DNA of 64,000 nucleotides from Girardinichthys multiradiatus (taxonomy: Eukaryota; Chordata; Actinopteri; Cyprinodontiformes; Goodeidae), in assembly GCF_021462225.1 (NCBI RefSeq), contig NC_061795.1, forward strand, positions 2,867,001 through 2,931,000. Direction: 5' to 3'. Position 1 is the first letter of the stretch. Each line of letters starts with the position of its first letter. Below are positions 11,950-22,619 of the stretch, piece after piece. The translations under genes were made by a program, and so were the position numbers. The notes beneath the pieces were generated by a model. The model had not been told where the DNA came from and made no database searches. It saw only the letters and a list, made by a program, of their open reading frames with translations.

Positions 11950-12720
11950 TACACTACAACCTCAATTCCAATGAAGTTGGGACATTGTGTAAAATGTAAA
12001 TAAAACAGAACACAGTAATTTGCAAGTCCCGTTCAGCCTTTATGCAATTGAACACACAACAAAGACAATATATTTAATGTTCAAACTGATAAATTTCATT
12101 GTTTTTTTGCAAATATTCATTTGTTTTGAATTTGATGCTTGCAACACATTCTAAAAAAGCTGGGAAGGAGGCACTGAGTTACATCACATTTCCTTTTAAC
12201 AAAACTCAATAAGCTTTTGGGAACTGCAGACTAATTGTAGGAGGAATTCTTTTCCATTCTTGCTTGATGTACAACTTCAGTTGCTCAGCAGTCCAGGATC
12301 TCTGTTAATGCGCCCCACATTTTCAAAAGGAGACAGGTCTGGACTGTAGGCAGGCCAGTCTAGTACCCGGACTCTTTTACTAGGAAGCCACACTGGTGTG
12401 GAATATGGCTTGGAATTGTCTTGCTGAAATTAGTAGGGATGTCCCTAAAAAAGACGCTTTGCATAGTTTTAACTTGCACTTTGTAGATGTAGCAACCAAC
12501 TGTGTTAACTGACAATGGTTTTCTGAGGCCAGAGGTGAGCCAGAATAAGTTGGAAAGTTTGCTGCCGTCACCCTTCTGGACTGGTACTATCTGGATCAAA
12601 AGCTGGTCCTTGTTATAGAAAGACTGCCAACCTCCTTGGATCTTGCACAGTACATCCAGTCCCGAGGAGGCTGTCTGCGGGAAGATGAGGCCAGGTTAGG
12701 GAAGCTGGATGGTTGATGTT
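11950..12720. mobile_element. Fragment of a dispersed fish DNA element
   Basis: It begins with CAACCTCAATTCCAATGAAG at about 11960, a terminal sequence I recognise from many copies in fish genomes. It continues with typical internal text (for example around 12340-12440). The superfamily is not certain and the right end is not visible. Confidence 0.45.
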
Positions 12721-12929
12721 TCTGTCACTGCAGCATAACCTTTTTGTTTTTTTTATTAGAGACCGGTTTTTTTAAATAAATAAATTCTATCAATAATTTA
12801 TAAGACTATTAATAATAACATTGATTGAATGAGTTCAGACAATAATGAGGAAATGGAGAAAAAAAGGAAAATATACTGTGATTTACTCCCACTTTTGACA
12901 GCTCAGTTCATTTTCACAAGCCGCACCCA

Positions 12930-13030
12930 GGATTGATTACTGCATCACCCTGTTTAACTAACAGTTAAACATGGTGGAGGCAATGTGATGGTTTTGGGCT
13001 GCATTGCTGCTTCCGGACCTTGTTCAGTCC
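12930..13030 (+). mobile_element. Short Tc1-like fragment
   Basis: VKHGGGNVMVLGCIAASG-like coding text is visible on the + strand. It matches the Tc1 core region between the first and second catalytic Asp. Nothing else of the element remains nearby. Confidence 0.4.
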
Positions 13031-13465
13031 AGTCATAGCTCAAAAAAAAAAAATTTTTTTATAAATAAATACAATAATCTTTTAAATCGCAAAAACCGAA
13101 GAACTCTTTCAGGAGTCTTTTCAGCCAAATACGTTTTCACAAACTGCTTTTTATTCTGTTTAAAAAAGTGGAGCAATGTTTTAAACAAAGACACTTTAAA
13201 AAAAATGAACCAGTTGGTGGAGGCTGCCATGGAAATGCACAAACAATGTGTATACCACAGGAAGTTGGAGAACACACTTGTAGAAATTGGCTCCGCGGGG
13301 CCACGCCTCCTTGTTATGGACTTCGGCTGAGGTAGTTTTGAAAAGAAGAAATTCTCCTGCATTTTTTATGTGGTATATTTTCACTTAACTAAACGTTTAG
13401 TGAGATTACATTTTAGGTCATATTTAAGTTATTTGTTTTAAAATATACATATATATATATATATA

Positions 13466-13992
13466 CACTACCGGTCAAAAGTTTTACAACCACTTTTTCA
13501 TTTAATGTTTTTGTTTAGTTACCATATACATTGTATGAGATTCTCACTGAAGGCATCAACACAGTGAATGAACAAATATGGAATTATGCAGCACACGAAA
13601 AATGAACTTGAATTATGTTTTATATTTTAGATTCCTTAAAGTAGCCGGCCTTTGCTGTGATGACTGAAATATTAACCTTTGGCCGTCTCTCAATGAACCT
13701 CTGGGAAGTTCTTTCAAAACTTTTTGGAAAACTATTTCTGGTGACCACGTCATGAAGCTCACTGAGATAATGCCAAGAGAACAAGGCAATTATCAAAGCA
13801 AAGGGTGGCTATTTGGAAGAATCTAAACTAGAAAAGTGTAGTAAGCAAAAAAGCTTTTTGCTTACTACATAATTCTATGTGTTTTCATTCACAGTTTTGT
13901 TGCCTTTGGTGAGAATCTACAATGTAAAAAGTCATGAAAATAAAGGGACCCATTAAGTGAGAAAGTGTATCTAAAACTTTTGACTGGTAGTG
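13466..13992. mobile_element. Non-autonomous TIR element (527 bp)
   Basis: The left end reads CACTACCGGTCAAAAGTTTT and the right end carries its near-complement, next to TA-rich flanks. Internal text is a decayed piece of a Tc1-type element. No coding capacity remains. Confidence 0.75.
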
Positions 13993-14280
13993 TGTGTATA
14001 TATACATATCAGTGGCAGATGCTGGTCTTTGAAGGAGGGGAAGCTCAATTTGAAGATCGCTGATTCGCACATTTCGCTGTGAACCAAAAAGGGATTCTGC
14101 CTCAGACAGATCACCCAATCATCATGCAGAAGCTGAGCGTCCGGGCCAGCCGAGGCCAGCCCGCTGCCCCATAGACCCCCGGAGACGAGACGCTGAGCAT
14201 CCGATGGGCGGGACAAAGCCCAGCATTTTTGCTTCGCTATTGAATTCACTGTTTGAAGCACTGTGAAGCTGCGGGAGCTA

Positions 14281-14380
14281 CATATATATATATACATATA
14301 TATATACATATATACATACATATATATATATATATATATACATATATATATCTATACATATATATATATATATATATATT
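14281..14380. repeat. (TA)n/(TACA)n low-complexity tract
   Basis: About 100 bp of alternating TA with scattered C. Open frames crossing it (Tyr-Ile repeats) are artefacts of the repeat. Confidence 0.95.
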
Positions 14381-14700
14381 CATTCATGTTCTATACCGCT
14401 TGTTCTATAGTGGGTTACGGGGGAGCTGGTGCCTATCTCCAGCAGTCTACGGGCTAGAGACAGGGTACACCCTGGGCAGGTCGCCAATCCATCGTAGGGC
14501 AATACAGAAAAATGCAGAACAAACAACCATGCACACACTCATTCACACCTAAGAGCAATTTAGAGTGACCAATTAACCTAACAGTCATGTTTTTGGACTG
14601 TGGGAGGAAGCTGGAGTACCTGGTGAGAACCCACTCATGCACGTGGAGAACAAACTCCGTGCAGAAAGACCCCCAGCCGGGAGACGAACCCGATGTAGAC
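14381..14700. repeat. Dispersed fish repeat, probably RTE-related
   Basis: The text (gggtacaccctgggcagg near 14463, then AGAGTGACCAATTAACC near 14562) matches a family I know as very common in fish genomes. The class is from memory; no coding sequence is present. Confidence 0.5.
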
Positions 14701-14979
14701 AAAACTGAAAACTGCCTCCCAGAAAAATATTTCACAACCATTTTGTCCTAAAGTCCACTTTGAATATGCGTGTACTCCAGGAACTCTTCCATACGCGCCC
14801 CAGAGTGTTTTAAATATGAAAAATACAAGGCTGCTTCTACGACAGTTTGGCAGTTGGGGACGATGCTTTATTGCATGCTGCACAGGTGTCCATTTGACAC
14901 CAGGCTTTTCACAAAAGGCTGGATTAAATTTAGCAGGAACCTTTCCTAAGGCACAGAACACGTAGCTAAAAATACAGTA

Positions 14980-15810
14980 TTAGTTTCCGTTTGCCGATAC
15001 TCCTAACCAATATTTTCTTGTGTTGCCTTCTTGATTATAGAGTGCCTCGATTTCCTCCATCTTGTCATCGTTTTGCGGATAGTTCTGACCCACATGCAGT
15101 AAACGCTCAAAGGAAACCAGGACGTTTTTAACAGATTTATTGAAAGCACAGAAGTAAGTACGGTCTTGGCACACTAGGCAAAGCTGTAAGGAAGAAAGCA
15201 TAGGTAAGTTAAGACGGTAACTAAGATGGGAAACTAATGGTGTTCCATTACTTACTAGTTGGTTGTTGACAAACCGCCAGGAGGAGAGGGAGTCGGGCCG
15301 GAGGAAATAGCGTGGGACTATGGAGGTGAATTCTGCCAAGATACTTAGTCCCTTGAACGTTAACAGTGTTTGGAGGATTGTATGGTGGGCACGAGTGGAG
15401 CGGTGGAGGGTGGACAGGTTTCGTGGAGGAGGTCGAATCCAGGAAAAGATCAGCAGGAGGAAATCCAGCAGCATAGCGTTAGCAAGACACCAGTTTGTAG
15501 ATCCATTCATGGGAAACTTGGAACGAGGTCTCATAAGCAAGGTCTCATAACAAGGTTGAAGAAAGCAATACGAGAAGCGGCTCAAAGGTCGGCTTGAATA
15601 GTACCACTGAAGGCTAAAATTTGAGCGCTGACATGCTGGCTGCCTCCTGATTAAATACTCCAGAAGCCTCATCACAGGTGAATGGAGAACACCTGTCTCT
15701 GCTCCTGCTCTCCAACGCCCTTTAGAAAACCAAACACAGACAATACAAAAAAAACACAGAGAACTCCAACCCCGACACATCTGTGTTTGCGGGAGAAGTC
15801 TAAGAAACAT
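14980..15810 (-). CDS. Uncharacterised 276-codon ORF
   Basis: A single open frame on the - strand, unusually long for this AT-rich background. I do not recognise a domain. The N-terminal 45 residues are hydrophobic (CFFCIVCVWF near residue 20). The middle is rich in Leu, Arg and Ser. The C-terminus is more polar (KMEEIEALYNQEGN). No typical promoter, intron signals or poly-A site stand out. The upstream sequence near 15600-15800 resembles the leader or LTR region of fish retroelements, so the frame may be a retroelement fragment or chance. The start codon choice is arbitrary. Confidence 0.25.
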   Translation of the reverse strand: MFLRLLPQTQMCRGWSSLCFFCIVCVWFSKGRWRAGAETGVLHSPVMRLLEYLIRRQPACQRSNFSLQWYYSSRPLSRFSYCFLQPCYETLLMRPRSKFPMNGSTNWCLANAMLLDFLLLIFSWIRPPPRNLSTLHRSTRAHHTILQTLLTFKGLSILAEFTSIVPRYFLRPDSLSSWRFVNNQLVSNGTPLVSHLSYRLNLPMLSSLQLCLVCQDRTYFCAFNKSVKNVLVSFERLLHVGQNYPQNDDKMEEIEALYNQEGNTRKYWLGVSANGN

Positions 15811-15989
15811 GCCAACCTAAAGCAGCTCCGTGATCATGCCTCGCTCAACTGATTGAATCTGGTCCCTCAGCGTTCCTTAATGCTTTTGTTCCTGCAGGTC
15901 GCAGTGACTGCATCCTCCTCCCCACTGGAAAGGCTCTGGTCCACTCAAATGTCAGAAACTGAAAGACACAGCTGTAACAGATTTGCAAT

Positions 15990-16550
15990 ACGTTTGTTGT
16001 TTCATGTGTAGAAGCCTTCTAAAACTTGATCTGACTTTTGCTTGGAGCTTTTTCCTACACATCTGAGACTTGATTTCTATTATAAATATATTAAAACAAT
16101 ATTTGAATTGCTCTCCGACTGTTGTGTGTATACCAGGAGAAAAATTCCAGTTAGTACAAACCTGACCACCACATTATTCAACATTTTCCCTAACAGTCAG
16201 TCAACCTTCTTTTATTTAAAGAAACAGGTACATCACTGTTGTGTTGGGAGAGGATCTAACCTACATATTTTGCCATTCTGGGTCCATATTTTCTTCTTTT
16301 GACACTTGATGTACATTTTCCTAAGGTGAAGCTGTATCTAGATTAAACCAAAATGACCATCAACTATGTAATGAAAATATGACAGCAGTTTTAAGGGTTA
16401 TAAAAGAGTGTGCAAAAAGCGCTTTGACATTATTTGATTTTTGTGATAAGAGTTGGCAGCTTTGTCTTGGTCATGATGTGACAAGTTTTTAGCAGGAAAA
16501 CTTCTGTTTTTTTGTGAGCCACTTTACCTTTGTTTTACATCCACACTGCT
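15990..16550. other. Interval with no recognised gene
   Basis: Short frames only. No repeat family identified. Confidence 0.5.
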
Positions 16551-16993
16551 CAAAAATAAAGGAATGCTTTGAAAAAAACATCAGATCATAATTGGAAGAA
16601 AAATCATGCTGGATATTCATTTTGATATAGAATGGGTACTGTGTTAGGGACAAAACGATGCCACATCATTTGATAAAAATGAAAATTATCAACCCACATA
16701 GGGCTTAATCTGAAGACACTGAGACGTTTTAACTGAAAAATGGATGCAGTAAGCCAGTCCAATTTGCTGTAATGTCATTGCAGCAATTCAAAATGGCTTC
16801 AGTAATTTGTATGGTCCATGTTAATGTATGCATGCCAGGCAACATTGGGCCATGCTCCTTATGAGATGACGGATAGTGTCCTGGGGTATCTCCTCCCAGA
16901 TCCTGACCAGAGCATCACTGAGCTCCTGGACAGTCTGAGGTGCAACCTGGTGAATGGACCAAAACATGATGTCGCAGAGCTGTTGTTTTGGAT

Positions 16994-17380
16994 TTAGGTC
17001 AGTGGAGCATGGAGGTCAGTCATTTTGTCTATGCAGGCAGCATAACGTTCACCCGAGCTTCTCCAGACCCTTTTACGTTTGTCACATGAGCTCAGAGTGA
17101 ACCTGCTCTCATCTTTGACAAGAACAGGGCACCAATGCCGAACCTGCCAATTCCATTGTTCTCTGGTAAATGCCAGTCGAGCTCTATGGTACCAGACAAT
17201 CAGCACAGGGCCTACTAGAGGATGTCGGGCCCTCAGGCCACCCTCAAAAGATATGTTTCTAATGGTTTGGTCTGAGACATTCATGCTAGGGGCTTGCTGG
17301 AGGTCTGTTTTTAGGGCTCTGGCAGTACTCCTCACATTCCTCCTTGCACAAGGGAGCAATTCTAGAATTGCGCCGCTCAA
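16994..17380 (-). pseudogene. Tc1-like transposase fragment (family C)
   Basis: A - strand frame of about 128 codons carries the middle of a Tc1-type transposase. A second-half DNA-binding segment (NVSDQTIRNI) is followed by ARLAFTREQ, then the first catalytic Asp in VKDESRFTL, then the start of the strand after it (RKRVWRSSGERY). The rest of the catalytic domain, with the second Asp and the Glu, is not in frame, and the N-terminus is cut off by the L2 insertion. It is a dead copy. Its coding direction agrees with the element termini. Confidence 0.75.
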
Positions 17381-18007
17381 GGTGGCAGCAGGTTGGAGTA
17401 GCTCTGTTACTTTTGATTCTGATTTATTCTTTTTTGGGAACTATTCCTCTTGGGGTGGATACAGTTGATTTTTTTTGGACGACTGTCCTCTCCAGTGTCA
17501 AATGCTGTGCAGCTTGGAGGATTTTTCCTAATACTGTTCTACTTTTGGACAGTTGTTATGATGCATTGCCATGGCAACGGGGTTGTTTCTTACAACCGGG
17601 AGCAGCTGATTAATATCTCAAAAGCTCAAATAATACTTCAACTACAACCCCAAATCCTTGATGAGTTGAAAAGGAGATGCCGTGGATGCAGAGCACTAGC
17701 TAAGAGAAGAGAGAGAAGGAGGAAGTTCAAATCATCTCTTCCGTCAATTATGATGGGCAATGTGAGATCGTTGGGAAACAAGTTGGATGAACTCCAAGCC
17801 CTACAGAGGACCCAGCCAGAGTACCGGGCATGCAGTATCATGTGTTTTACTGAGACATGACTGCAGGATCATATCCCCGACTCCAGCGTCTCTCTGCCGG
17901 GCTTTTTAACCATATAAGCAGACAGAGATTTAAAGAGGAGCGGCAAATGTAAAGGAGGTGGACTGGCAGTACTTGTGAACAACAGATGGTGTAATCCAGG
18001 ACATGTA

Positions 18008-19277
18008 CAGGGGTTGGACAATGAAACTGAAACACCTGATTTTAGACCACAATAATTTATTAGTATGGTGTAGGGCCTCCTTTTGCGGCCAATACAGCGT
18101 CAATTCATCTTGGGAATGACATATACAAGTCCTGCACAGTGGTCAGAGGGATTTTAAGCCATTCTTCTTGCAGGATAGTGGCCAGGTCGCTATGTGATAC
18201 TGGTGGAGGAAAACGTTTCCCGACTCGCTCCTCCAAAACACCCCAAAGTGGCTCAATAATATTTAGATCTGGTGACTGTGCAGGCCATGGGAGATGTTCA
18301 ACTTCACTTTCATGTTTATCAAACCAATCGTTCACCAGTCTTGCTGTGTGTATTGGTGCATTGTCACCCTGATACACGGCACCGCCTTCAGGATACAATG
18401 TTTGAACCACTGGATGCACATGGTCCTCAAGAATGGTTCGGTAGTCCTTAGCAGTGACGTGTCCATCTAGCACAAGTATTGGGCCAAAGGAATGCCATGA
18501 TATGGCAGCCCAAACCATCACTGATCCACCCCCATGCTTCACTCTGGGCATGCAACAGTCTGGGTGGTACGCTTCTTTGGGGCTTCTCCACACCGTAACT
18601 CTCCCGGATGTGGGGAAAACAGTAAAGGTGGACTCATCAGAGAACAATACATGTTTCACATTGTCCACAGCCCAAGATTTGCGCTCCTTGCACCATTAAA
18701 ACCGACTTTTGGCATTGGCATGAGTGACCAAAGGTTTGGCTATAGCAGCCCGGCCGTGTATATTAACCCTCTGGAGCTCCCGACGGACAGTTCTGGTGAA
18801 AACAGGAGAGTTTAGGTGCACATTTAATTCTGCCGTGATTTGGGCAGCCGTGGTTTTATGTTTTTTGGATACAATCTGGGTTAGCACCCGAACATCCCTT
18901 TCAGACAGCTTCCTCTTGCGTCCACAGTTAATCCTGCTGGATGTGGTTCGTCCTTCTTGGTGGTATGCTGACATTACCCTGGATACCGTGGCTCTTGATA
19001 CATCACAAAGACTTGCTGTCTTGGTCACAGATGCGCCAGCAAGACGTGCACCAACAATTTGTCCTCTTTTGAACTCTGGTATGTCACCCATAATGTTGTG
19101 TGCATTTCAATATTTTGGGCCAAACTGTGCTCTTACCCTGCTAATTGAACCTTCACACTCTGCTCTTACTGGTGCAATGTGCAATCAATGAAGACTGGCT
19201 ACCAGGCTGGTCCAATTTAGCCATGAAACCTCCCACACTAAAATTACAGGTGTTTCAGTTTCATTGTCCAACCCGTG
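18008..19277 (-). mobile_element. Tc1/mariner element (family B) nested in the L2 LINE
   Basis: A 1,270-bp element starting CAGGGGTTGGACAATGAAAC, with a complementary right end carrying one mismatch, bounded by TA (18006-18007 and 19278-19279). Removing the element and one TA rejoins the L2 endonuclease frame without loss, so the insertion was clean. A second copy lies at 52602. Confidence 0.95.
18060..19091 (-). pseudogene. Tc1/mariner transposase (family B, DD36E spacing), two stops
   Basis: The - strand frame starts [19 protein letters not shown] at 19091 and runs 343 codons to a stop at 18060-18062. It has an N-terminal helix-turn-helix (ATVSRVMSAY), a [10 protein letters not shown] basic hook, the first catalytic Asp in FSDES, the second in QGDNAPIHT and the Glu in DLNIIEPLW. 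Thirty-six residues separate the last two, two more than in classical Tc1. Two in-frame nonsense codons interrupt it: TAA at 18696-18698 (Gln in the second copy) and TGA at 18105-18107 near the C-terminus. There are no frameshifts, so the insertion is fairly recent. It would have catalysed TA-targeted cut-and-paste movement. Confidence 0.92.
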
Positions 19278-20464
19278 TAACTGTGAAGTGTCATCTCTGC
19301 AGTCCAGATATTGAACTGTTGGCTGTTTTGTCCATATTATTTTCACCAGTGTTATTTTGGCAACAGTTTATGTTCCACCTTCTGCTGTTGCCGACACTGC
19401 ATGTGATGCCATCACCTCAGCTGTTGCTAAGCTACAGACACAAAACCCCAATGCTTCTGTGGCAATTTCTGGTGATTTTAACCATGCTTCACTCTCTGCT
19501 ACACTTCCAACATTTCAACAGTTTGTCAGCTGCTCTACCAGAGAAAACAAAACATTGGATTTGTTTTATGTCAAGGACTCATACATCTCTACGGCAAGAC
19601 CTCCTCTAGGCAAATCAGATCACAATCTTGTTTTTCTCTGCTCAAAATATAAGCCCCTTGTTCAGAGGCAACCTGTAATAAAGAGGACTGTGAGAAAATG
19701 GTCACAGGAAGCTGAAGAACCCCTGCAAGGTTGCTTTGAGGCTACAGACTGGGACGCACTGTGCCAGCCACATGGAGAGGACATCAATGCCATGACTGAG
19801 TGTGTAACCGACTATATAAACTTCTGTGTGGATAACATCATCCCCACCAGAACCGTGAAATGCTTCCCCAACAACAAACCTTGGATCACCAGTGACCTGA
19901 AGGACCTGCTTAACAAGAAAAAAAAGAGCATTCAGAGAGGGAGACAGAGAATTATTGAGGAGAATACAGAAGCAACCTAAAGTCAAACTGAGAGACAGCA
20001 ATGAGGTGTACAAGAAGAAGCTGGAGAGCAAGCTCCAGCAAAACAATATCAGAGATGTGTGGACAGGGATGAAGAAGATCACAGGCTTCAGGCAGAGGGA
20101 TGATCGGACCGATGAAGGTCTGGACAGAGCCAATGAACTGAACACATTCTTCAATAGGTTCAGTTCAGAAACAAGCTCAGCATCCTCCTCTCCTGCTCAC
20201 AGCCAAACAGACATTCCACCTTCCTTTGACCCACAGGACCCACAGCTGTCCAGTAACACCTCAGAGTTTTTATCTTCCACCTCAGCCCAGACCCTTCTGC
20301 TTCTACATGTTTGCCTTCAACCATATCAGAAGATGCTGATGCTCTCTTTGCCTCCCCCTTCCACCTGTGTGTCTCAAGAAGTCAGGTGAAGAGACAACTG
20401 GAGAGACTGAATTGAAATAAGGCTGCAGGTCCAGATCATGTCAGCCCTAGAGTCCTGAAGGCCT

Positions 20465-21733
20465 GTGCAGAGCAGCTCTGTGGGATTCTGCAGCACCTCT
20501 TCAACCTTAGCCTGGCCCAGAAGAAGGTTTCCGGTGTTGTGGAAGACCTCCTGTCTTGTTCCGGTACCAAAGAAAACTCACCCATCAGTCCTCAATGACT
20601 ATAGACCTGTTGCCATGACATCTCACATCATGAAGGTCCTAGAGAGACTCCTGTTGGCCCACCTGAGTAAGCAAACAGTAAACCATCAGGACCCCCTTCA
20701 GTTTGCTTATCGCTGTGGAGTTGGAGTTGAAGATGCCATCATACACCTGCTTCAACAAACCCACTGTCATCTGGACAAAGCCAGCAGCACTGTGAGGATC
20801 ATGTTCTTTGATTTCTCCAGAACATTTAATACAATCCAACCTGATTTGCTTTGTCAGAAACTCCAGAAGACTCAGGTGGAGGCCTCAACAATCTCCTGGA
20901 TCAAAGACTACCTGACAAACAGACCACAGTTTGTGAGACTGAAGGGTTGTGAGTCTAACCAGGTAGTCAGCAGCACAGGAGCACCACAGGGGACTGTACT
21001 CTCACCATTCCTTTTCACTCTGTACACCTCAGACCTCCAGTACAAGACAGACTCCTGTCATCTGCAGAAATACTCGGATGATTCTGCAGTCATGGGGTGG
21101 ATCAAAGATGGACAAGAAGCTGAGTACAGGAAGGTGGTGGACCGCTTTGTGGCATGGTGTGGAAACAATCATCTCATTTTGAACGTGACTAAAACAAAGG
21201 AGATGATTGTAGATTTTAAGAGAAACAGGAATATGTCAAAAACTATTTCTATCATGGGAAAAGAAGTGGAGGTGGTGGAGGAGTATAAATACCTCGGTGT
21301 TTACCTGGACAACAGACTAGAGTGGAGATGCAACTGTGAAGCCATCTACAAGAAGGGACAGAGCAGACTGTACTTCTTGAGGAAGCTTAGGTTCTTTGGT
21401 GTTTGCAGCAAGATGCTGCATATCTTCTATAAGTCTGTTGTGGAAAGTGGGATCTCTTCTGCCATCATCTGCTGGGGAAGCAGCATCAGAGCCAGGGACT
21501 TAAAAAAGCTCAACAAGCTGATAAAGAAGTCTGGCTCTGTTCTGGGGACTCCTCTGGAACCTCTGGAGATCATTGTGGAAAGACGGATTCTTCATAAAAT
21601 GAAGAACATTATGGAGAACCCTGAGCATCCTCTTCATGAGACTGTCCTACAACAACGTCAGAGGCTTCTTCAGATCTGCTGTAAGACGGAGCGCTACAGA
21701 AGATCCTTCCTGCCCACAGTCATCAGCATCTAA
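20465..21733 (+). pseudogene. L2 reverse transcriptase domain
   Basis: An open frame of 422 codons covers the reverse transcriptase and the C-terminal region of an L2 ORF2. Motif A is FFDFSRTFNTI, with Asp at residue 116. Motif B region is GAPQGTVLSP (172-181). Motif C is YSDD (203-206), a variant of the usual Y/F-A-D-D. A conserved YKYLGVYLD segment and a Cys/His-poor tail follow. The domain itself is uninterrupted, but it is out of frame with the upstream endonuclease. The listed start is only the first Met of the open stretch, so this is the 3' part of a dead element rather than a separate gene. Confidence 0.9.
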
Positions 21734-21934
21734 AACAGATCTTTGAAGAAACCTTCATAATGAGCTACAACAACATTTAATTTCCCTTTGGGATTAATAA
21801 AGTATTTTTGAATACCGGTCCTGCCAAAGGGTTAAGGACCTCCAACGACCCTGTCCAGCTCTCCTCAAGTAACTGCCTGATTTTGAAATTATACGATTTA
21901 AAAGTGGTCCTTTAATTTTTTTGAGCACTTTATT

Positions 21935-22490
21935 TCCCCACATATTTGATAAGTTGGGTAATCCCCAAAATGTACAAGAGTAAGCTTATGTGTTTTGAAA
22001 CTGTTTTATAATATGATTTGGTGTGTGACATTTCTGATTCTGTGTCAGCCGGTCACAGATGGTGGCTTAACTTATGTAGCTCTTGAATTCTTCATGAACT
22101 GACACTGACTTTGGTAACGTGATGCCAATCAGTCGTCAGCAGTTTCCCCTTCTTCGCATCTCAATGAAAGGGAGGGTGTATTGGTTTTCACTGTCATGAG
22201 GACACACCTTGATGACAAATGAGGAACTCTAAGAGCTAGATTAAATGAATTTGCTAGTGATTTTCAGAGTTAGAGAAGCTAATCTTTCAGCGAGTGTTTA
22301 ACACTTTCAAAACTAAACTACCTGTAACTGTTTTCTGAAGACTTGGTTACTTAATAAAAAGGTAACAGTGGTAACATAAATAAGCATTTTTCTTTTTCTT
22401 TTTATTTGCAGCTATAGGCGGCACTCTTTAATGTCTTTTATATTGTCTTAAAACCCTTTTTTGGAACGTGAAGGAAAATTGATTGCATGT
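21935..22490. other. Interval with no recognised gene
   Basis: Unique-looking AT-rich sequence. A short motif ggtaacagtgg at about 22361 recurs at about 22609, flanking the inverted repeat described next. Confidence 0.5.
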
Positions 22491-22493
22491 CAG

Positions 22494-22604
22494 CGCTGAC
22501 ACATTATCTTTCGCAGAACATAGCATTACCTTGTTTTCAAAGCAGGTCTTAGTAGCTTTGAAAACAAGGTAATGCTATGTTCTGCGAAAGATAATGTGTC
22601 AGCG
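22494..22604. repeat. Perfect 50-bp inverted repeat with 11-nt loop
   Basis: The left arm 22494-22543 and right arm 22555-22604 are exact reverse complements over 50 bp. The spacer at 22544-22554 is 11 nt. No transposon termini or coding frame explain it. Confidence 0.97.
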
Positions 22605-22619
22605 ATAAGGTAACAGTGG

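Larger units (their letters stand above)
17680..19980 (+). pseudogene. L2 endonuclease domain, broken
   Basis: This is the endonuclease half of the L2 ORF2, which would nick target DNA to prime reverse transcription. The first part (about 17740-18005) reads NVRSLGNKLDELQAL and then CFTET, where the next Trp codon has become TGA. The frame resumes exactly after the nested transposon (NPGHVTVKCHLCSP). A deletion near 19320 shifts the frame. In the following open stretch (19357-19980), SGDFNHA lies at residues 38-44 and KSDHN at 86-90. These are the catalytic Asp-Asn and Asp-His signatures of the exonuclease-endonuclease-phosphatase fold. A KPWITSDLKDLL segment near the end is typical of the linker before the L2 reverse transcriptase. 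Confidence 0.85.
17360..21814 (+). mobile_element. L2-clade LINE, near full length
   Basis: A non-LTR retrotransposon on the + strand, about 3.2 kb once the nested Tc1/mariner (18008-19277) is set aside. It has an apurinic-type endonuclease region, a reverse transcriptase and a 3' end reading CCCTTTGGGATTAATAAAGT, typical of fish L2 (Maui-type). The 5' end lies near 17360-17381. Stops in the endonuclease half (for example TGA at 17858) and a frameshift near 19320 make it inactive. Confidence 0.85.
16554..21930 (-). mobile_element. Tc1-like element (family C), split by an L2 LINE
   Basis: The left end (CACTGCTCAAAAATAAAGGA) and the right end (TTTAATTTTTTTGAGCACTT before TA at 21931) are the inverted termini of one Tc1-like family. 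The two halves lie at 16554 to about 17360 and about 21814 to 21930. Between them sits an L2 LINE, which itself holds another Tc1/mariner. The right-hand remnant starts at TACCGGTCCTGCC, the text expected to follow the left remnant, which shows that the LINE inserted here. Much of the right half has been lost. Confidence 0.75.

Noticed and set aside
14253..14552. Tyr-Ile-rich frames near 14.3 kb
   Set aside because: They are produced by the (TA)n low-complexity tract.
18139..19191. Several + strand frames over the nested Tc1/mariner
   Set aside because: They are shadows of the - strand transposase. The same frames recur opposite the second copy.
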